Source: Nocardioides sp.
GTDB lineage: Bacteria > Actinomycetota > Actinomycetes > Propionibacteriales > Nocardioidaceae
Direction: 5' to 3'
DNA length: 64,000 bases
Assembly (NCBI RefSeq): GCF_014360585.1
Contig: NZ_JACIXG010000021.1
Coordinates: forward strand, 1 to 64,000
Part shown: one piece after another, positions 44,905 to 54,352 of the stretch
Position numbering within the stretch: the stretch's first letter is position 1
Layout: every line of letters begins with the position of its first letter
Notes under the pieces: generated by a model
Database searches by the model: none
The model's input: only the letters and a program-made list of their open reading frames with translations
Told to the model about the DNA's origin: nothing
Program-made: the position numbers and the translations under genes

Positions 44905-45176
44905 GCACGCACGAGCCCCAGCACCTCTACGACGGCCACGCCCGCCTCGAGTCCGAGCACGGCGCCTGGGAGGTCGACGTCGCCCTCCGCGGCGCCTTCC
45001 AGCCGATCGACGGCCGCTTCCACTGGTACGGCCGGGTTGGCACAGCTCTCGAAGGCGTACGCAACGGCCAGACCGTCACCGTCCGCACCGACCACGGCGA
45101 AGCCGAAGGGCGGCTCTCCGACATCGACCCCTGGGGGCGGTTCCGGGTCTCGGGGACCGGTAGGCCGCCGTTCTGA
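44901..45176 (+). CDS. DUF4873 protein
   Basis: A 91-residue all-beta protein: YDGHARLESEHGAWEVDVALRGAFQPIDGRFHWYGRV, GQTVTVRTDHGEAEGRLSDIDPWGRFRVSGTGRPPF. This is the DUF4873 profile, often found next to or fused to monooxygenases. Its ATG overlaps the TetR stop, so it is made with the regulator. It may be a small partner of the diiron oxygenase. Confidence 0.8.
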   Translation: MSTHEPQHLYDGHARLESEHGAWEVDVALRGAFQPIDGRFHWYGRVGTALEGVRNGQTVTVRTDHGEAEGRLSDIDPWGRFRVSGTGRPPF

Positions 45177-45197
45177 CCCGACCGGGACCGCCGCGGA

Positions 45198-45959
45198 TCA
45201 GCGCACCAGCATGAACGTCGCCGCACTGATCCCGACGACGACGATCAGCGAGCGCAGCGCGGTGGCCGGGAGCCGCCGACCGATGCGCGCCCCGACGTAC
45301 CCACCCACGACCGAGCCTGCGGCGAGCAGACCGACCGCCAGCCAGTCGAGGTCGGCGATCGCCACGAAGATGACGGTCGCGACCACGTTCGAAGCCATCA
45401 CCGCGAACGTCTTGAGCGCGTTGACGGTGCGGAACTCCAGGTCGGTCCCGAAGCCGAGCACCGCCATCATCATCACCCCGGAGCCGGCGCCGAAGTAGCC
45501 GCCGTAGGCGCCGGTCAGCGTCGCGAACACCGCGGTGGCCCCGGAGACCCGCACCCGCGGCTCGGTGTCGGTGGCGTGCTGGCGCAGGAACCGGCTCAGC
45601 CGAGGCTGCACCCCGACGAGTACGCAGGTGCCGAGGATCAGCCACGGCACGACCGCCTCGAAGACCGATCCCGGCAACCACAGCAGAAGCAATGATCCGG
45701 CGACGCTGCCGCAACCCGCGGTGAGCAGCACGGCAGCGGTCACGCGCGGATGCTCGGCCAGCTCTCGCCGATAGCCGAAGGAGCCGCTGAGCCCGGCCGG
45801 CGTCATCCCGACCGTGTTGGAGGTGTTGGCCACGACCGGCGGCAGGCCCACCGCGACCAACACCGGAAAGCTGAGCAGCGACGCGACCCCCACCGTGGAG
45901 GTGAGGATGCCGGCCCCCAAGCCCGCGGCGAGCACCGCGAGCTGGTCAAGCCCTGTCAT
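45198..45959 (-). CDS. TauE/SafE-family anion exporter
   Basis: A 253-residue membrane protein with 7-8 helices and the two family repeats: VGVASLLSFPVLVAVGLPPVVANTSNTVGMTPAG and LTGAYGGYFGAGSGVMMMAVLGFG. It is expected to export or import small sulfur or carboxylic anions. Its ATG shares a base with the upstream GntR stop (TGATG), so the two are coupled; that links the regulator to this exporter as well as to the divergent carrier. Confidence 0.88.
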   Translation of the reverse strand: MTGLDQLAVLAAGLGAGILTSTVGVASLLSFPVLVAVGLPPVVANTSNTVGMTPAGLSGSFGYRRELAEHPRVTAAVLLTAGCGSVAGSLLLLWLPGSVFEAVVPWLILGTCVLVGVQPRLSRFLRQHATDTEPRVRVSGATAVFATLTGAYGGYFGAGSGVMMMAVLGFGTDLEFRTVNALKTFAVMASNVVATVIFVAIADLDWLAVGLLAAGSVVGGYVGARIGRRLPATALRSLIVVVGISAATFMLVR

Positions 45960-46657
45960 CAGTCGCGAAGCAGCGCGACGTCGCTGACCAGCATGACGTG
46001 CCCGTGCATCGCGGCCGCGGCGGCTTCGGCGTCGCCCGAGGCGATCGCGTCGGCGATCCTCTGGTGGCCGGCGAGGGAGGTCCGGGGGCGGTCGGGCTGG
46101 GAGAGCGACTCGATCCGGGTCTCGCGGATCAGCTCGCTGATCTCCGACATCATCTGCTCGAGCAGAGGGGAGTGGGCGGCCTCGGTGACCGCCCGATGGA
46201 AGAGCTCATCACCCTGTACGCCGCGACCGCCGCCGTCGACGTCGTCGGCCATCGCCCGCAGAGCCGCCTCGATCCGGTCGAGATCCTCCTGCGTACGCCG
46301 CTGCGCCGCCAAGGCGGCGAGCTTGGTCTCCAGTGCGTCGCGCGCCTCGATGACGTCGGGGATCCGCTCCGCATGCGCCCGGATCGCATCGGTGATGCGC
46401 TCGGCCCGAGGCTTGTCGGTCAGCACCGTCCCGTCGCCGTGCCGTACCGCGACGACACCGATCACCTCGAGGGCGACGAGGGCTTGGCTGAGCGTCGCGC
46501 GACTGACGCCGAGGCTGGTGGCGAGCTGTCTCTCCGGCGGCAGCCGGTCGCCGGCCTTCAGGTCGTTCTCCGAGATCCAGGCGGTGATCTGCTCCGCGAC
46601 CTGCTCATAGAGGCGGGTTCGCTGCAGCGGACGTGGAAAGCGCGCGGACTCACTCAT
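45959..46657 (-). CDS. GntR-family (FadR/FCD) regulator
   Basis: A 232-residue regulator. A winged HTH (LYEQVAEQITAWISENDLKAGDRLPPERQLATSLGVSRATLSQAL, GVVAVRHGDGTVL) precedes the helical FCD ligand domain (FHRAVTEAAHSPLLEQM), whose Asp/His residues usually bind a metal and a carboxylate effector. It is divergent from the MatC-like carrier (114-nt gap) and coupled to the TauE gene, so it probably senses a carboxylate and controls both. Confidence 0.9.
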   Translation of the reverse strand: MSESARFPRPLQRTRLYEQVAEQITAWISENDLKAGDRLPPERQLATSLGVSRATLSQALVALEVIGVVAVRHGDGTVLTDKPRAERITDAIRAHAERIPDVIEARDALETKLAALAAQRRTQEDLDRIEAALRAMADDVDGGGRGVQGDELFHRAVTEAAHSPLLEQMMSEISELIRETRIESLSQPDRPRTSLAGHQRIADAIASGDAEAAAAAMHGHVMLVSDVALLRD

Positions 46658-46770
46658 GGCTACAGGGTATTGACGTTCTCGCGATTGTCCTATTGGCTAG
46701 GCCACTGATCCGCCTGTGAGCCGAGTCACAAGCAGCGGTGTCGTTCGGGGGCCAACAGAAGGGAAGTCGG

Positions 46771-48099
46771 ATGGGACCGGAATGGGTGGCGATCATCGCG
46801 TTGGTCGCCTTGTTCGTGGCCGGCACGCTGCTGCCGATCAACATGGGAGCTCTGGCCTACGTCGCGGCGTGGCTGGTCGGGATGTTCGCGCTGGACCTCT
46901 CCGAGAAGGAGATCCTGGCCGGGGTCAGCGCTGACCTGATCCTGACGCTGATAGGTGTCACCTATCTGTTCGCGATCGCGAGGAACAACGGCACGGTCGA
47001 CCTGATCGTCAGCAGTGCGGTCCGGGCGGTGGGCGGCAGGGTCGCGCTCATCCCGTGGGTGATGTTCGGCGTGACCGCCCTGCTGACCGCCATGGGTGCC
47101 GCGAGCCCGGCGGCCTGCGCGATCATCGGGCCGGTGGCGCTCGGCTTCGCCGGCCGTTACAAGATCAACCCGCTGATGATGGGCATGTTCGTCGTGCACG
47201 GCGCTCAGGGCGGCGGCTTCTCGCCGATCAGCATCTACGGCACGATCACCAACTCGGTCATGGTCGACAACGGCCTGCCGGCCAGCGAGATGACGGTCTT
47301 CGTGACCAGCCTCGTGGTCAACCTGATCATGGCGACGATCCTGTTCTTCGCCCTCGGCGGACGGGCGCTGATGAGCATGCGGCTCGATCCCGGCGAGGCG
47401 GCCAACGCCGCCGCCGGCGTACCCGAGAGCCTGAACGAGGGTGGCGTCACCGTCCCCGCCCGCGGCTACGGCACCGTCGCCCCGACCGGGACCAAGCCCG
47501 GCATCCGCACCGAGCAGGTCTTGACCCTCGCCGCCTTCGTCATCGTCGCCGCCATCGCCCTGTTCTTCGACAAGAACATCGGTTTCGCCTCGATCACCGC
47601 CGCGACCGTCCTGGCGGCCCTCTCGCCGAGCCAGCACAAGGACGCGATCCGCCAGATCGCCTGGCCGACCGTCCTGCTGGTCGCCGGCGTCTCGACGTAC
47701 GCCACGATCCTCAACACCGCCGGATCGCCGGAGTTCGTGGGGAACTGGGCCGCGGGCCTGGGCGCCGCGGCCATCGGTGCGCTCGTCCTCTGCTACGTCG
47801 GCGGCGTGGTCTCGGCGTTCGCCTCCTCGACGGCACTGCTCCCGATCATCATCCCGATCGCGGTGCCGCTGATCGCCGAGGGCGGGATCTCGGCAGCCCT
47901 GTTCGTGGCCGCGCTGGCGATCTCCTCGACGATCGTCGATGTGAGCCCGTTCTCCACCAACGGCGCGCTGATGCTGGCCAACCGGCCCGAGAGCATCACC
48001 GAGGAGCGCTACTACAAGCAGATCCTCGGCTACAGCGTGATCGTGGTGCTCCTCGGGCCCCTCCTGGTCTGGACCGCCCTGGTCCTCCCGGGGTGGTGA
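46771..48099 (+). CDS. MatC/SLC13-like dicarboxylate carrier
   Basis: A 442-residue, 11-12-helix transporter of the ion-transporter superfamily. MGPEWVAIIALVALFVAGTLLPINMGALAYVAAWLVG is a MatC_N-like start, and paired repeats GAASPAACAIIGPVALGFAG and FASSTALLPIIIPIAVPLIAEGG follow. The substrate is likely malonate or another dicarboxylate. The ATG at 46771 has AGAAGGGA upstream. The CoA-transferase gene starts at or just after its stop, so carrier and CoA activation seem coupled. Confidence 0.85.
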   Translation: MGPEWVAIIALVALFVAGTLLPINMGALAYVAAWLVGMFALDLSEKEILAGVSADLILTLIGVTYLFAIARNNGTVDLIVSSAVRAVGGRVALIPWVMFGVTALLTAMGAASPAACAIIGPVALGFAGRYKINPLMMGMFVVHGAQGGGFSPISIYGTITNSVMVDNGLPASEMTVFVTSLVVNLIMATILFFALGGRALMSMRLDPGEAANAAAGVPESLNEGGVTVPARGYGTVAPTGTKPGIRTEQVLTLAAFVIVAAIALFFDKNIGFASITAATVLAALSPSQHKDAIRQIAWPTVLLVAGVSTYATILNTAGSPEFVGNWAAGLGAAAIGALVLCYVGGVVSAFASSTALLPIIIPIAVPLIAEGGISAALFVAALAISSTIVDVSPFSTNGALMLANRPESITEERYYKQILGYSVIVVLLGPLLVWTALVLPGW

Positions 48100-48104
48100 C
48101 GCAG

Positions 48105-49274
48105 ATGCGTGGACCGCTCGACGACATCGTCGTCCTCGACCTCTCCCGCGCTCTGGCCGGGCCGCACGCCGCGATGATGATGGGCGACCTCGGTGCTCGC
48201 GTCATCAAGGTGGAGGCGCCGGGCCACGGAGACGACACCCGGGGCTGGGGCCCGCCGTTCGTGGGCCAGGAGGGGCAGCGGGAGGCGACGTACTTCCTCT
48301 CGGCCAACCGCAACAAGGAGTCGATCACCCTCGACCTCAAGGACCCCGACGACAAGGACGTGCTGCTGCGCCTGGCCGACAAGGCCGACGTCCTCATCGA
48401 GAACTTCCGCACCGGCGTCCTGGAGCGGCTCGGGCTCGGCGTCGACGACCTCCAGGCTCGCAACCCTCGTCTCGTCGTGCTCTCGATCACCGGGTTCGGC
48501 CACGACGGCCCCGAGGGAGGGCGGTCCGGCTACGACCAGATCGCGCAGGGCGAGGCCGGCCTGATGTCGCTCACCGGCTCGGGCCCCGACGACCCCCAGC
48601 GGGTCGGTACGCCGATCGCCGACCTGCTGGCCGGGATGTACGGCGCCTACGGCGTGCTCGCCGCTCTGCACGAGCGGGAGCGCACCGGCCGCGGGACCGT
48701 CGTACGCACCTCGCTGCTCTCCGCTGTCGTCGGTGTCCACGGTTTCCAGGGCACTCGCTGGACCGTCGCCGGCGAGGTCGGCCGTTCGCAGGGCAACCAT
48801 CACCCGAGCATCTCGCCGTACGGCCTGTTCCGCTGCGCCGACGGCACCGTGCAGATCGCGGTCGGGAGCGAGGGCCTGTGGCGGCGGTTCTGCAGCGCCT
48901 TCGACATCTCGCCGGACCGAGAGGGAATGGCGACCAATCCTGAGCGCGCCGCCAATCGGGAGAAGGTCGTCGAGCTCGTCGAGACGCTCTTCGCGCCGTG
49001 GCCTGCCGAGGAGCTGCTCACCAAGCTCGCCGAGGCCGGCGTCCCGGCCGGCAAGGTCCGCTCCCTGGACGAGGTCTATGCCTGGGAGCAGACCGCCAGC
49101 CAGGGCCTGCTGATCGACGTCGACCACGCCACCCTCGGTCACCTCACCCTCCCCGGACCGCCGCTGAGGTTCTTCACCGAGGGCGCCGAGGTGACGCCCA
49201 CCGACCACGCCGCGCCACCCACCCTCGACCAGCACGGCTCCGGGCTGCGTAGGTGGGTGGCGGACCAGCCCTGA
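48105..49274 (+). CDS. CaiB/BaiF family (class III) CoA-transferase
   Basis: A 389-residue CoA-transferase. Start GPLDDIVVLDLSRALAGPHAAMMMGDLGARVIKVE, NRNKESITLDLKDPD, and VLIENFRTGVLERLGLG carry the family motifs. The catalytic Asp is in RSGYDQIAQGEAGLMSLTG. The nearest familiar relatives include the succinyl-CoA:glutarate CoA-transferases. ATG 48105 is used; a GTG at 48096 that overlaps the carrier stop is possible. With the carrier it makes an import-and-activate pair for a dicarboxylate, and the gcdH-like gene nearby suggests glutarate. Confidence 0.87.
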   Translation: MRGPLDDIVVLDLSRALAGPHAAMMMGDLGARVIKVEAPGHGDDTRGWGPPFVGQEGQREATYFLSANRNKESITLDLKDPDDKDVLLRLADKADVLIENFRTGVLERLGLGVDDLQARNPRLVVLSITGFGHDGPEGGRSGYDQIAQGEAGLMSLTGSGPDDPQRVGTPIADLLAGMYGAYGVLAALHERERTGRGTVVRTSLLSAVVGVHGFQGTRWTVAGEVGRSQGNHHPSISPYGLFRCADGTVQIAVGSEGLWRRFCSAFDISPDREGMATNPERAANREKVVELVETLFAPWPAEELLTKLAEAGVPAGKVRSLDEVYAWEQTASQGLLIDVDHATLGHLTLPGPPLRFFTEGAEVTPTDHAAPPTLDQHGSGLRRWVADQP

Positions 49275-49347
49275 GCGCGGAGACGGAAGGGCACCCGGCT
49301 GAGATACTGCTCGCACCGCGTCTGCCACCGAGGAAAGGAGCCCGCTC

Positions 49348-50856
49348 ATGACGGACTCTGCGAGCGACCTGGCTCCGCTCCGGCTGGGCACCGCCCGCGG
49401 CCGGTGGGTGCTGGCGACGACGGTGCTGGGCTCCGGGCTGGCGATGCTCGACTCGACCGTCGTCAACGTCGCCCTCGGCCGGATCGGGGAGGACCTCGAC
49501 GCGGGGTTCTCGGGTCTGCAGTGGACGGTCAACGCCTACACGCTGAGCCTCGCGGCCCTGATCCTCCTCGGCGGTTCCCTCGGTGACCGGTTCGGTCGGC
49601 GGCGGATCTTCCTCATCGGCGTGGTGTGGTTCGCTGTCGCGTCGCTGCTGTGCGGGCTGGCTCCCGACATCCAGGTGCTGATCGCCGCGCGTGGGCTGCA
49701 GGGGGTCGGAGGTGCCCTGCTGACCCCGGGGAGCCTGGCGATCATCGCCGCGTCGTTCCACGGCGAGGACCGGTCCGCCGCCGTGGGCGCCTGGTCAGGT
49801 CTCAGCGGCATCGCCGCCGCGATCGGACCGCTCGTCGGCGGCTGGCTGGTGGAGATCAGCTGGCGGCTGGTCTTCCTCATCAACGTCCCCGTCGCGGTGC
49901 TCATCGTCATCGTCGCCGTGCGTCACGTCCCGGAGAGCCGAGACCCGGACGCCGCTGGCCGGCTCGACCTCACCGGCACGGTGCTGGCCGCGACCGGACT
50001 CGGCGCTCTCACCTTCGGGCTGACTCGGGCGGGCGAGGTCGGCTTCGCCGGCTCCGTGGCGGTGACCGTCGCCGCCGGAGTCGTCGCGCTGGTCACCTTC
50101 GTGGTCGTCGAGGCCCGCTCGGCCGATCCGTTGGTCCCGCTCGGGCTGTTCCGCAACCCCCAGTTCAGCGCAGCCAACGCCGTCACCCTGCTCGTGTACG
50201 CGCCCCTCGGAGTGATCTTCGTGCTGCTGGTCCTCCAGCTCCAGGTCGTCAGCGGCTGGTCGCCCCTCGAGGCCGGCTCGGCGCTGCTGCCGGTGACTGT
50301 GGTCATGCTGCTCTTCTCGGCCCGTGCGGGTGCGCTGGCACAACGCATCGGTCCGCGCCTGCCGATGACCCTCGGGCCCCTGCTGGCAGCCGGCGGCGTG
50401 CTCTGGATGGGGCGGATCGGCCCTCAGGCGTCGTACGTCCTCGACGTGCTGGCACCGGTCCTGCTGTTCGCCATCGGGCTCACGCTGCTGGTCTCGCCGT
50501 TGACCGCCACCGTGCTCGACGCCGCCGACGACCGGCACGTCGGCATCGCCTCCGGCGTCAACAACGCGGTGGCCCGGACCGCCGGGCTGCTGGCCGTCGC
50601 GGTCATCCCGGCGGCGGTCGGGATCGCAGGCGACGACTACACGAACCCGCGGACCTTCGACGACGGCTACGGCGCGGCGATGCTCATCAACGCCGGCCTC
50701 CTGATCCTCGGTGCGGCGCTCGCAGCGGTGTTCGTGCGGCGACCGCTCGCCGCCGAACCCGAGCCTGATTCCGAGGAGGACCGAGTGCACATCGAGACCT
50801 GTGCGCACTGCGGTGTCACCGGGACCCAGCTGCACCCGGCCGACCACGACCGCTGA
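49348..50856 (+). CDS. DHA2/EmrB-type drug:H+ antiporter with Cys/His tail
   Basis: A 502-residue, 14-helix MFS efflux pump: GSGLAMLDSTVVNVALGRIG, LGGSLGDRFGRRRIFLIGV (A-motif) and GVGGALLTPGSLAIIAASF (C-motif region). The cytoplasmic C-terminus ends VHIETCAHCGVTGTQLHPADH, with CxxC and His residues able to bind metal, unusual for the family. AAAGGAG precedes the ATG. No regulator adjoins, so the substrate is unknown. Confidence 0.87.
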   Translation: MTDSASDLAPLRLGTARGRWVLATTVLGSGLAMLDSTVVNVALGRIGEDLDAGFSGLQWTVNAYTLSLAALILLGGSLGDRFGRRRIFLIGVVWFAVASLLCGLAPDIQVLIAARGLQGVGGALLTPGSLAIIAASFHGEDRSAAVGAWSGLSGIAAAIGPLVGGWLVEISWRLVFLINVPVAVLIVIVAVRHVPESRDPDAAGRLDLTGTVLAATGLGALTFGLTRAGEVGFAGSVAVTVAAGVVALVTFVVVEARSADPLVPLGLFRNPQFSAANAVTLLVYAPLGVIFVLLVLQLQVVSGWSPLEAGSALLPVTVVMLLFSARAGALAQRIGPRLPMTLGPLLAAGGVLWMGRIGPQASYVLDVLAPVLLFAIGLTLLVSPLTATVLDAADDRHVGIASGVNNAVARTAGLLAVAVIPAAVGIAGDDYTNPRTFDDGYGAAMLINAGLLILGAALAAVFVRRPLAAEPEPDSEEDRVHIETCAHCGVTGTQLHPADHDR

Positions 50857-50931
50857 GAACGGTCTGACGGTCGGGCGGACGAAGGTCCTGGGGTGGCATG
50901 ACCTGAGGAGCATCGGGTTACCGGACCCACC

Positions 50932-52497
50932 GTGAATTCCCCGTGGTGGCGTGAGGCCGTGACCTACCAGATCTATCCACGTTCGTTCGCCGATGCAGAC
51001 GGGGACGGCACCGGTGACCTTGCCGGCATCACCTCGCGGATGGACTACCTGGCCGATCTCGGCATCGACGCGATCTGGCTCTCGCCGTTCTATCCCTCGC
51101 CGCAGTACGACTACGGATACGACGTCTCCGACGCCCGCGACGTGGACCCCGTCTTCGGAACGCTCGAGGACGCCGAGGACCTGCTCGAGAAGGCGCACGA
51201 GCTCGGCATGAAGGTGATCATCGACCTGATCCCCAACCACACCTCATCGAGTCACCCGTGGTTCATCGACGCCCTCGCTGCCGGCCCCGGGTCGCCCGAG
51301 CGTGATCGCTACCTGTTCTGCGACGGCCGCGGGCCCAACGGCGACGAGCCGCCGACCAACTGGAGATCCGTCTTCGGTCAGCCGGCGTGGACGCGGGTCG
51401 ACGACGGGCAGTGGTATCTGCACATGTTCGACCGGGAGGAGCCCGATCTGAACTGGCGCCACCCCGAGGTGATCGAGGAGTTCCGTTCGGTGCTGCGGTG
51501 GTGGCTGGACCGGGGCGTCGACGGGTTCCGCGTCGACGTCGCCCACGGCCTGGTCAAGGCCCTGCGCGACCAGCGTGTCCCGGAGGGAGGAGAGCCCAAC
51601 TCCGACCCGGCGGTGATGTACGAGATCGGCGTCGACGACGATCCGATGTGGGACCATCCGGACGTCCACGAGATCTACCGGGACTGGCACAAGGTCGTCT
51701 CGTCCTACCCCGGCGAGCGGATGCTGATCGCCGAGGCGTGGACCCGGGCACCGGGCGACCTGCGTGGCTACCTGCGCGCCGACGAGTTCGAGCAGGCGTT
51801 CAACTTCCGGTGGCTGCAGTCGCATTGGTCGGCGAGCGAGTTCACCGACGCGATCGTGTCCACGCTGGAGGCGCTGAACCCTTCGCGTGCCTGGCCCACG
51901 TGGGTTCTCTCCAACCACGACGCGATGCGACACCGGACGCGCTACGGCGACGGTGCGCAGGCGCTCGCCCGGGCCCGGGCAGCGACGCTGATGATGCTGG
52001 CACTGCCAGGAGCGGCGTACCTCTATCAGGGCGAGGAGCTCGGGCTGCCGCACGTTCAGCTGCCTCCGGAGCAGCAGCTGGATCCATGGGCCGAGGGCGG
52101 GAACGGCCGCGACGGCTGCCGGGTGCCGTTGCCGTGGAGCGGTGAGGCTCCGCCCTTCGGCTTCGGGCCCGGCGACGGGCAGCCCTGGCTGCCGCAGCCG
52201 TACCAGTGGGCGGACCTGACCGTGGCGGCGCAGACCGGACGGCCCGGGTCGACCCTGGAGTTCTACCGGTCGGCGCTCGCGGCCCGTCGCCGCTACGCCC
52301 ACGGTGACAAGGAGGTGAAGTTCCTCGATGTGCCCAAGGACGTCATCGCGTTCCGACGCGGCCGGCTGACCGTCGTCATCAACTGCGGCGCGAAGCCCAC
52401 GCCGCTGCCCCGTGGTGACGTGCTCATCTGCAGCGGTGAGCCGCTCGCCTCCGAGCTTCCGCCGGACACCGCGGCCTGGCTGCTCAGCGACGAGTGA
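50932..52497 (+). CDS. GH13 alpha-glucosidase
   Basis: A 521-residue alpha-amylase-superfamily enzyme: WWREAVTYQIYPRSFADADGDGTGDLAGI, GVDGFRVDVAHG (nucleophile Asp), MLIAEAW (acid/base Glu) and VLSNHDAMRH (third Asp). This GH13 type hydrolyses alpha-1,4 or alpha-1,6 glucosidic bonds of short oligosaccharides such as maltose, isomaltose, sucrose or trehalose; no transporter is nearby. The start is GTG. GGTTACCG 8 nt upstream resembles a motif near the other GH13 gene. Confidence 0.9.
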   Translation: MNSPWWREAVTYQIYPRSFADADGDGTGDLAGITSRMDYLADLGIDAIWLSPFYPSPQYDYGYDVSDARDVDPVFGTLEDAEDLLEKAHELGMKVIIDLIPNHTSSSHPWFIDALAAGPGSPERDRYLFCDGRGPNGDEPPTNWRSVFGQPAWTRVDDGQWYLHMFDREEPDLNWRHPEVIEEFRSVLRWWLDRGVDGFRVDVAHGLVKALRDQRVPEGGEPNSDPAVMYEIGVDDDPMWDHPDVHEIYRDWHKVVSSYPGERMLIAEAWTRAPGDLRGYLRADEFEQAFNFRWLQSHWSASEFTDAIVSTLEALNPSRAWPTWVLSNHDAMRHRTRYGDGAQALARARAATLMMLALPGAAYLYQGEELGLPHVQLPPEQQLDPWAEGGNGRDGCRVPLPWSGEAPPFGFGPGDGQPWLPQPYQWADLTVAAQTGRPGSTLEFYRSALAARRRYAHGDKEVKFLDVPKDVIAFRRGRLTVVINCGAKPTPLPRGDVLICSGEPLASELPPDTAAWLLSDE

Positions 52498-52555
52498 GGA
52501 CGAAAGCAGATCCCGGGCCGGTGGGCCCGGGCTCGTGTGCGTGGTCGCCGCCGGA

Positions 52556-54256
52556 TCAGCGCCGGTAGACCCGCGCCTCCCACGGCGAGAGCACCGGGCC
52601 GCCGCCACTCCCGATCACGAGCTCACCGCGGCACTCCTCGACGAGCCCACCCAGGTCTGCCTCCGCTCCGCTGAAGTTCGCGAGCACGACCAGCTGACCG
52701 CTCTCGTGACGACGGCGGAAGGCGAAGACCTGCGGGTGGCTGTCGCTCAGCAGGGTGAAGTCGCCGTCGGCGACGATCGGATCCTCGTGCCGCAACCGGA
52801 TCAACCGCCGGTAGTGCGAGAGCACCGAGTCCGGGTCGTCGATCTGAGCTGCGACGTTGATCTCGGTGTGGTTCGGGTTGACCGCGAGCCAGGGCGTCCC
52901 GGTGGTGAAGCCGGCCCCGGGGGAGTCGTCCCACTGCATCGGCGTACGCCCGTTGTCGCGGCACATCGCCCGCAGCGACGCCATCACGTCCTCAGGCTCC
53001 AGACCCGCGGCGATCGCTTCGTGGTAGTAGTTCACCGCCTCCACGTCGTCGACCTCGTCGATGGAGTCGAACGGGTAGTTCGTCATGCCGATCTCGTCGC
53101 CCTGGTAGACGTACGGCGTGCCGCGCTGCAGGTGCAGGACGGTCGCGAGCAGCTTGGCCGACTCGGTTCGCCAGCGGTCGTCGTCGCCGTATCGCGACAC
53201 GATCCTCGGCTGGTCGTGGTTGTCCCAGTAGAGGCTGTTCCAGCCCACGTCCGCCAGGCCCTCCTGCCAGGCCGCGAGCCGATCACGAAGACGACCGAGG
53301 TCAAAGGGGCGTACGTCCCACTTAAAGGCGCCGTGATCGATCTCGACATGCTCGTAGTGCAGGACCATGTCGAGCTCGCGGCGTGCCGGGTCGGTGTACT
53401 TCCGTCCTTCCTCGACCGTCGTCTCGCCCGTCTCACCGACCAGCAGCAGGTCGCGGTCGTACCGGTCGAAGACCTCCCGGTGCATCTCGGCGAGGAACTC
53501 GTGCACGCGCGGCCCGTCGATCACCGACTCGCGCATGTTGCCGTAGCGCTGCCCTGGCATGACCGGCGCATCCGGCAGCTCGGGGTCCTTGGAGATCAGG
53601 TTCACCACGTCCATGCGGAAGCCGTCGACACCGCGGTCCAGCCACCAGCGCATGATCTCGTAGACCGCCTGCCTCACCTCGGGGTTCTCCCAGTTCAGGT
53701 CCGGCTGCTTCTTGGTGAACAGGTGCATGTAGTACGCGGCCATGCCCTCGCAGTACGTCCACGCCGGGCCGGAGAAGAACGACCCCCAGTTGTTGGGCTC
53801 CTCGCGCCACCAGTACCAGTCGCGCTTGGCGCTGTCGGGGCTCGCGCTCGACTCCACGAACCAGGGATGCTCGTCGGAGGTGTGGTTCGCGACGAGGTCC
53901 ATCACCAGCTTCATCCCGCGGCGGTGGACCTCGGCGATCAGCTCGTCGAGCTCCGCGAGCGTGCCGTAGGTCGGGTCGACGTCGTGGTAGTCGCTGACGT
54001 CGTAGCCGTTGTCGGCCATCGGCGAGGGGTAGACGGGGGAGATCCAGAGAACGTCGACACCGAGCCACTCGAGGTGGTCGAGACGCTCCCTGATGCCGCG
54101 CAGATCGCCCACGCCGTCGCCGTTCCCGTCGGCGAAGCTGCGCGGATAGACCTGGTAGACGACGGCGGAGCGCCACCAGCCCGGCCCGGTACGTCCTGTG
54201 GGATCGGTGACGGTCGCCGGCATGCGACTTCCTTCAGTCGGTGTCGGGTGGGTCAT
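52556..54256 (-). CDS. GH13 alpha-glucosidase / oligo-1,6-glucosidase
   Basis: A 566-residue GH13 enzyme: WWRSAVVYQVYPRSFADGNGDGVGDLRGI, GVDGFRMDVVNLISKD, LLLVGETGETT and WDNHDQPRIVSRYGDD carry the catalytic Asp, Glu and Asp. It has the longer C-terminal beta domain typical of oligo-1,6-glucosidases and trehalose-6-phosphate hydrolases. The ATG at 54256 has AGGAGA upstream; ATG 54223 also has a good site (AAGGAAG). It converges with the other GH13 gene, sharing the wording of one ancestor. Confidence 0.88.
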   Translation of the reverse strand: MTHPTPTEGSRMPATVTDPTGRTGPGWWRSAVVYQVYPRSFADGNGDGVGDLRGIRERLDHLEWLGVDVLWISPVYPSPMADNGYDVSDYHDVDPTYGTLAELDELIAEVHRRGMKLVMDLVANHTSDEHPWFVESSASPDSAKRDWYWWREEPNNWGSFFSGPAWTYCEGMAAYYMHLFTKKQPDLNWENPEVRQAVYEIMRWWLDRGVDGFRMDVVNLISKDPELPDAPVMPGQRYGNMRESVIDGPRVHEFLAEMHREVFDRYDRDLLLVGETGETTVEEGRKYTDPARRELDMVLHYEHVEIDHGAFKWDVRPFDLGRLRDRLAAWQEGLADVGWNSLYWDNHDQPRIVSRYGDDDRWRTESAKLLATVLHLQRGTPYVYQGDEIGMTNYPFDSIDEVDDVEAVNYYHEAIAAGLEPEDVMASLRAMCRDNGRTPMQWDDSPGAGFTTGTPWLAVNPNHTEINVAAQIDDPDSVLSHYRRLIRLRHEDPIVADGDFTLLSDSHPQVFAFRRRHESGQLVVLANFSGAEADLGGLVEECRGELVIGSGGGPVLSPWEARVYRR

Positions 54257-54352
54257 CGCATCTCCTGCTTCGCGGTCGTTACCTGTCCCAGCGAGCGGTA
54301 ACCGGGTCGGACGCCGCACATACACCGCCCAGACCGGCGCTAGCGTGTACGT

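Noticed and set aside
46658..46770. A defined GntR/FCD operator in the regulator-carrier gap
   Set aside because: TTGTCCTATTG and neighbouring text do not form a convincing palindrome or match the TNGTNNNACNA core.
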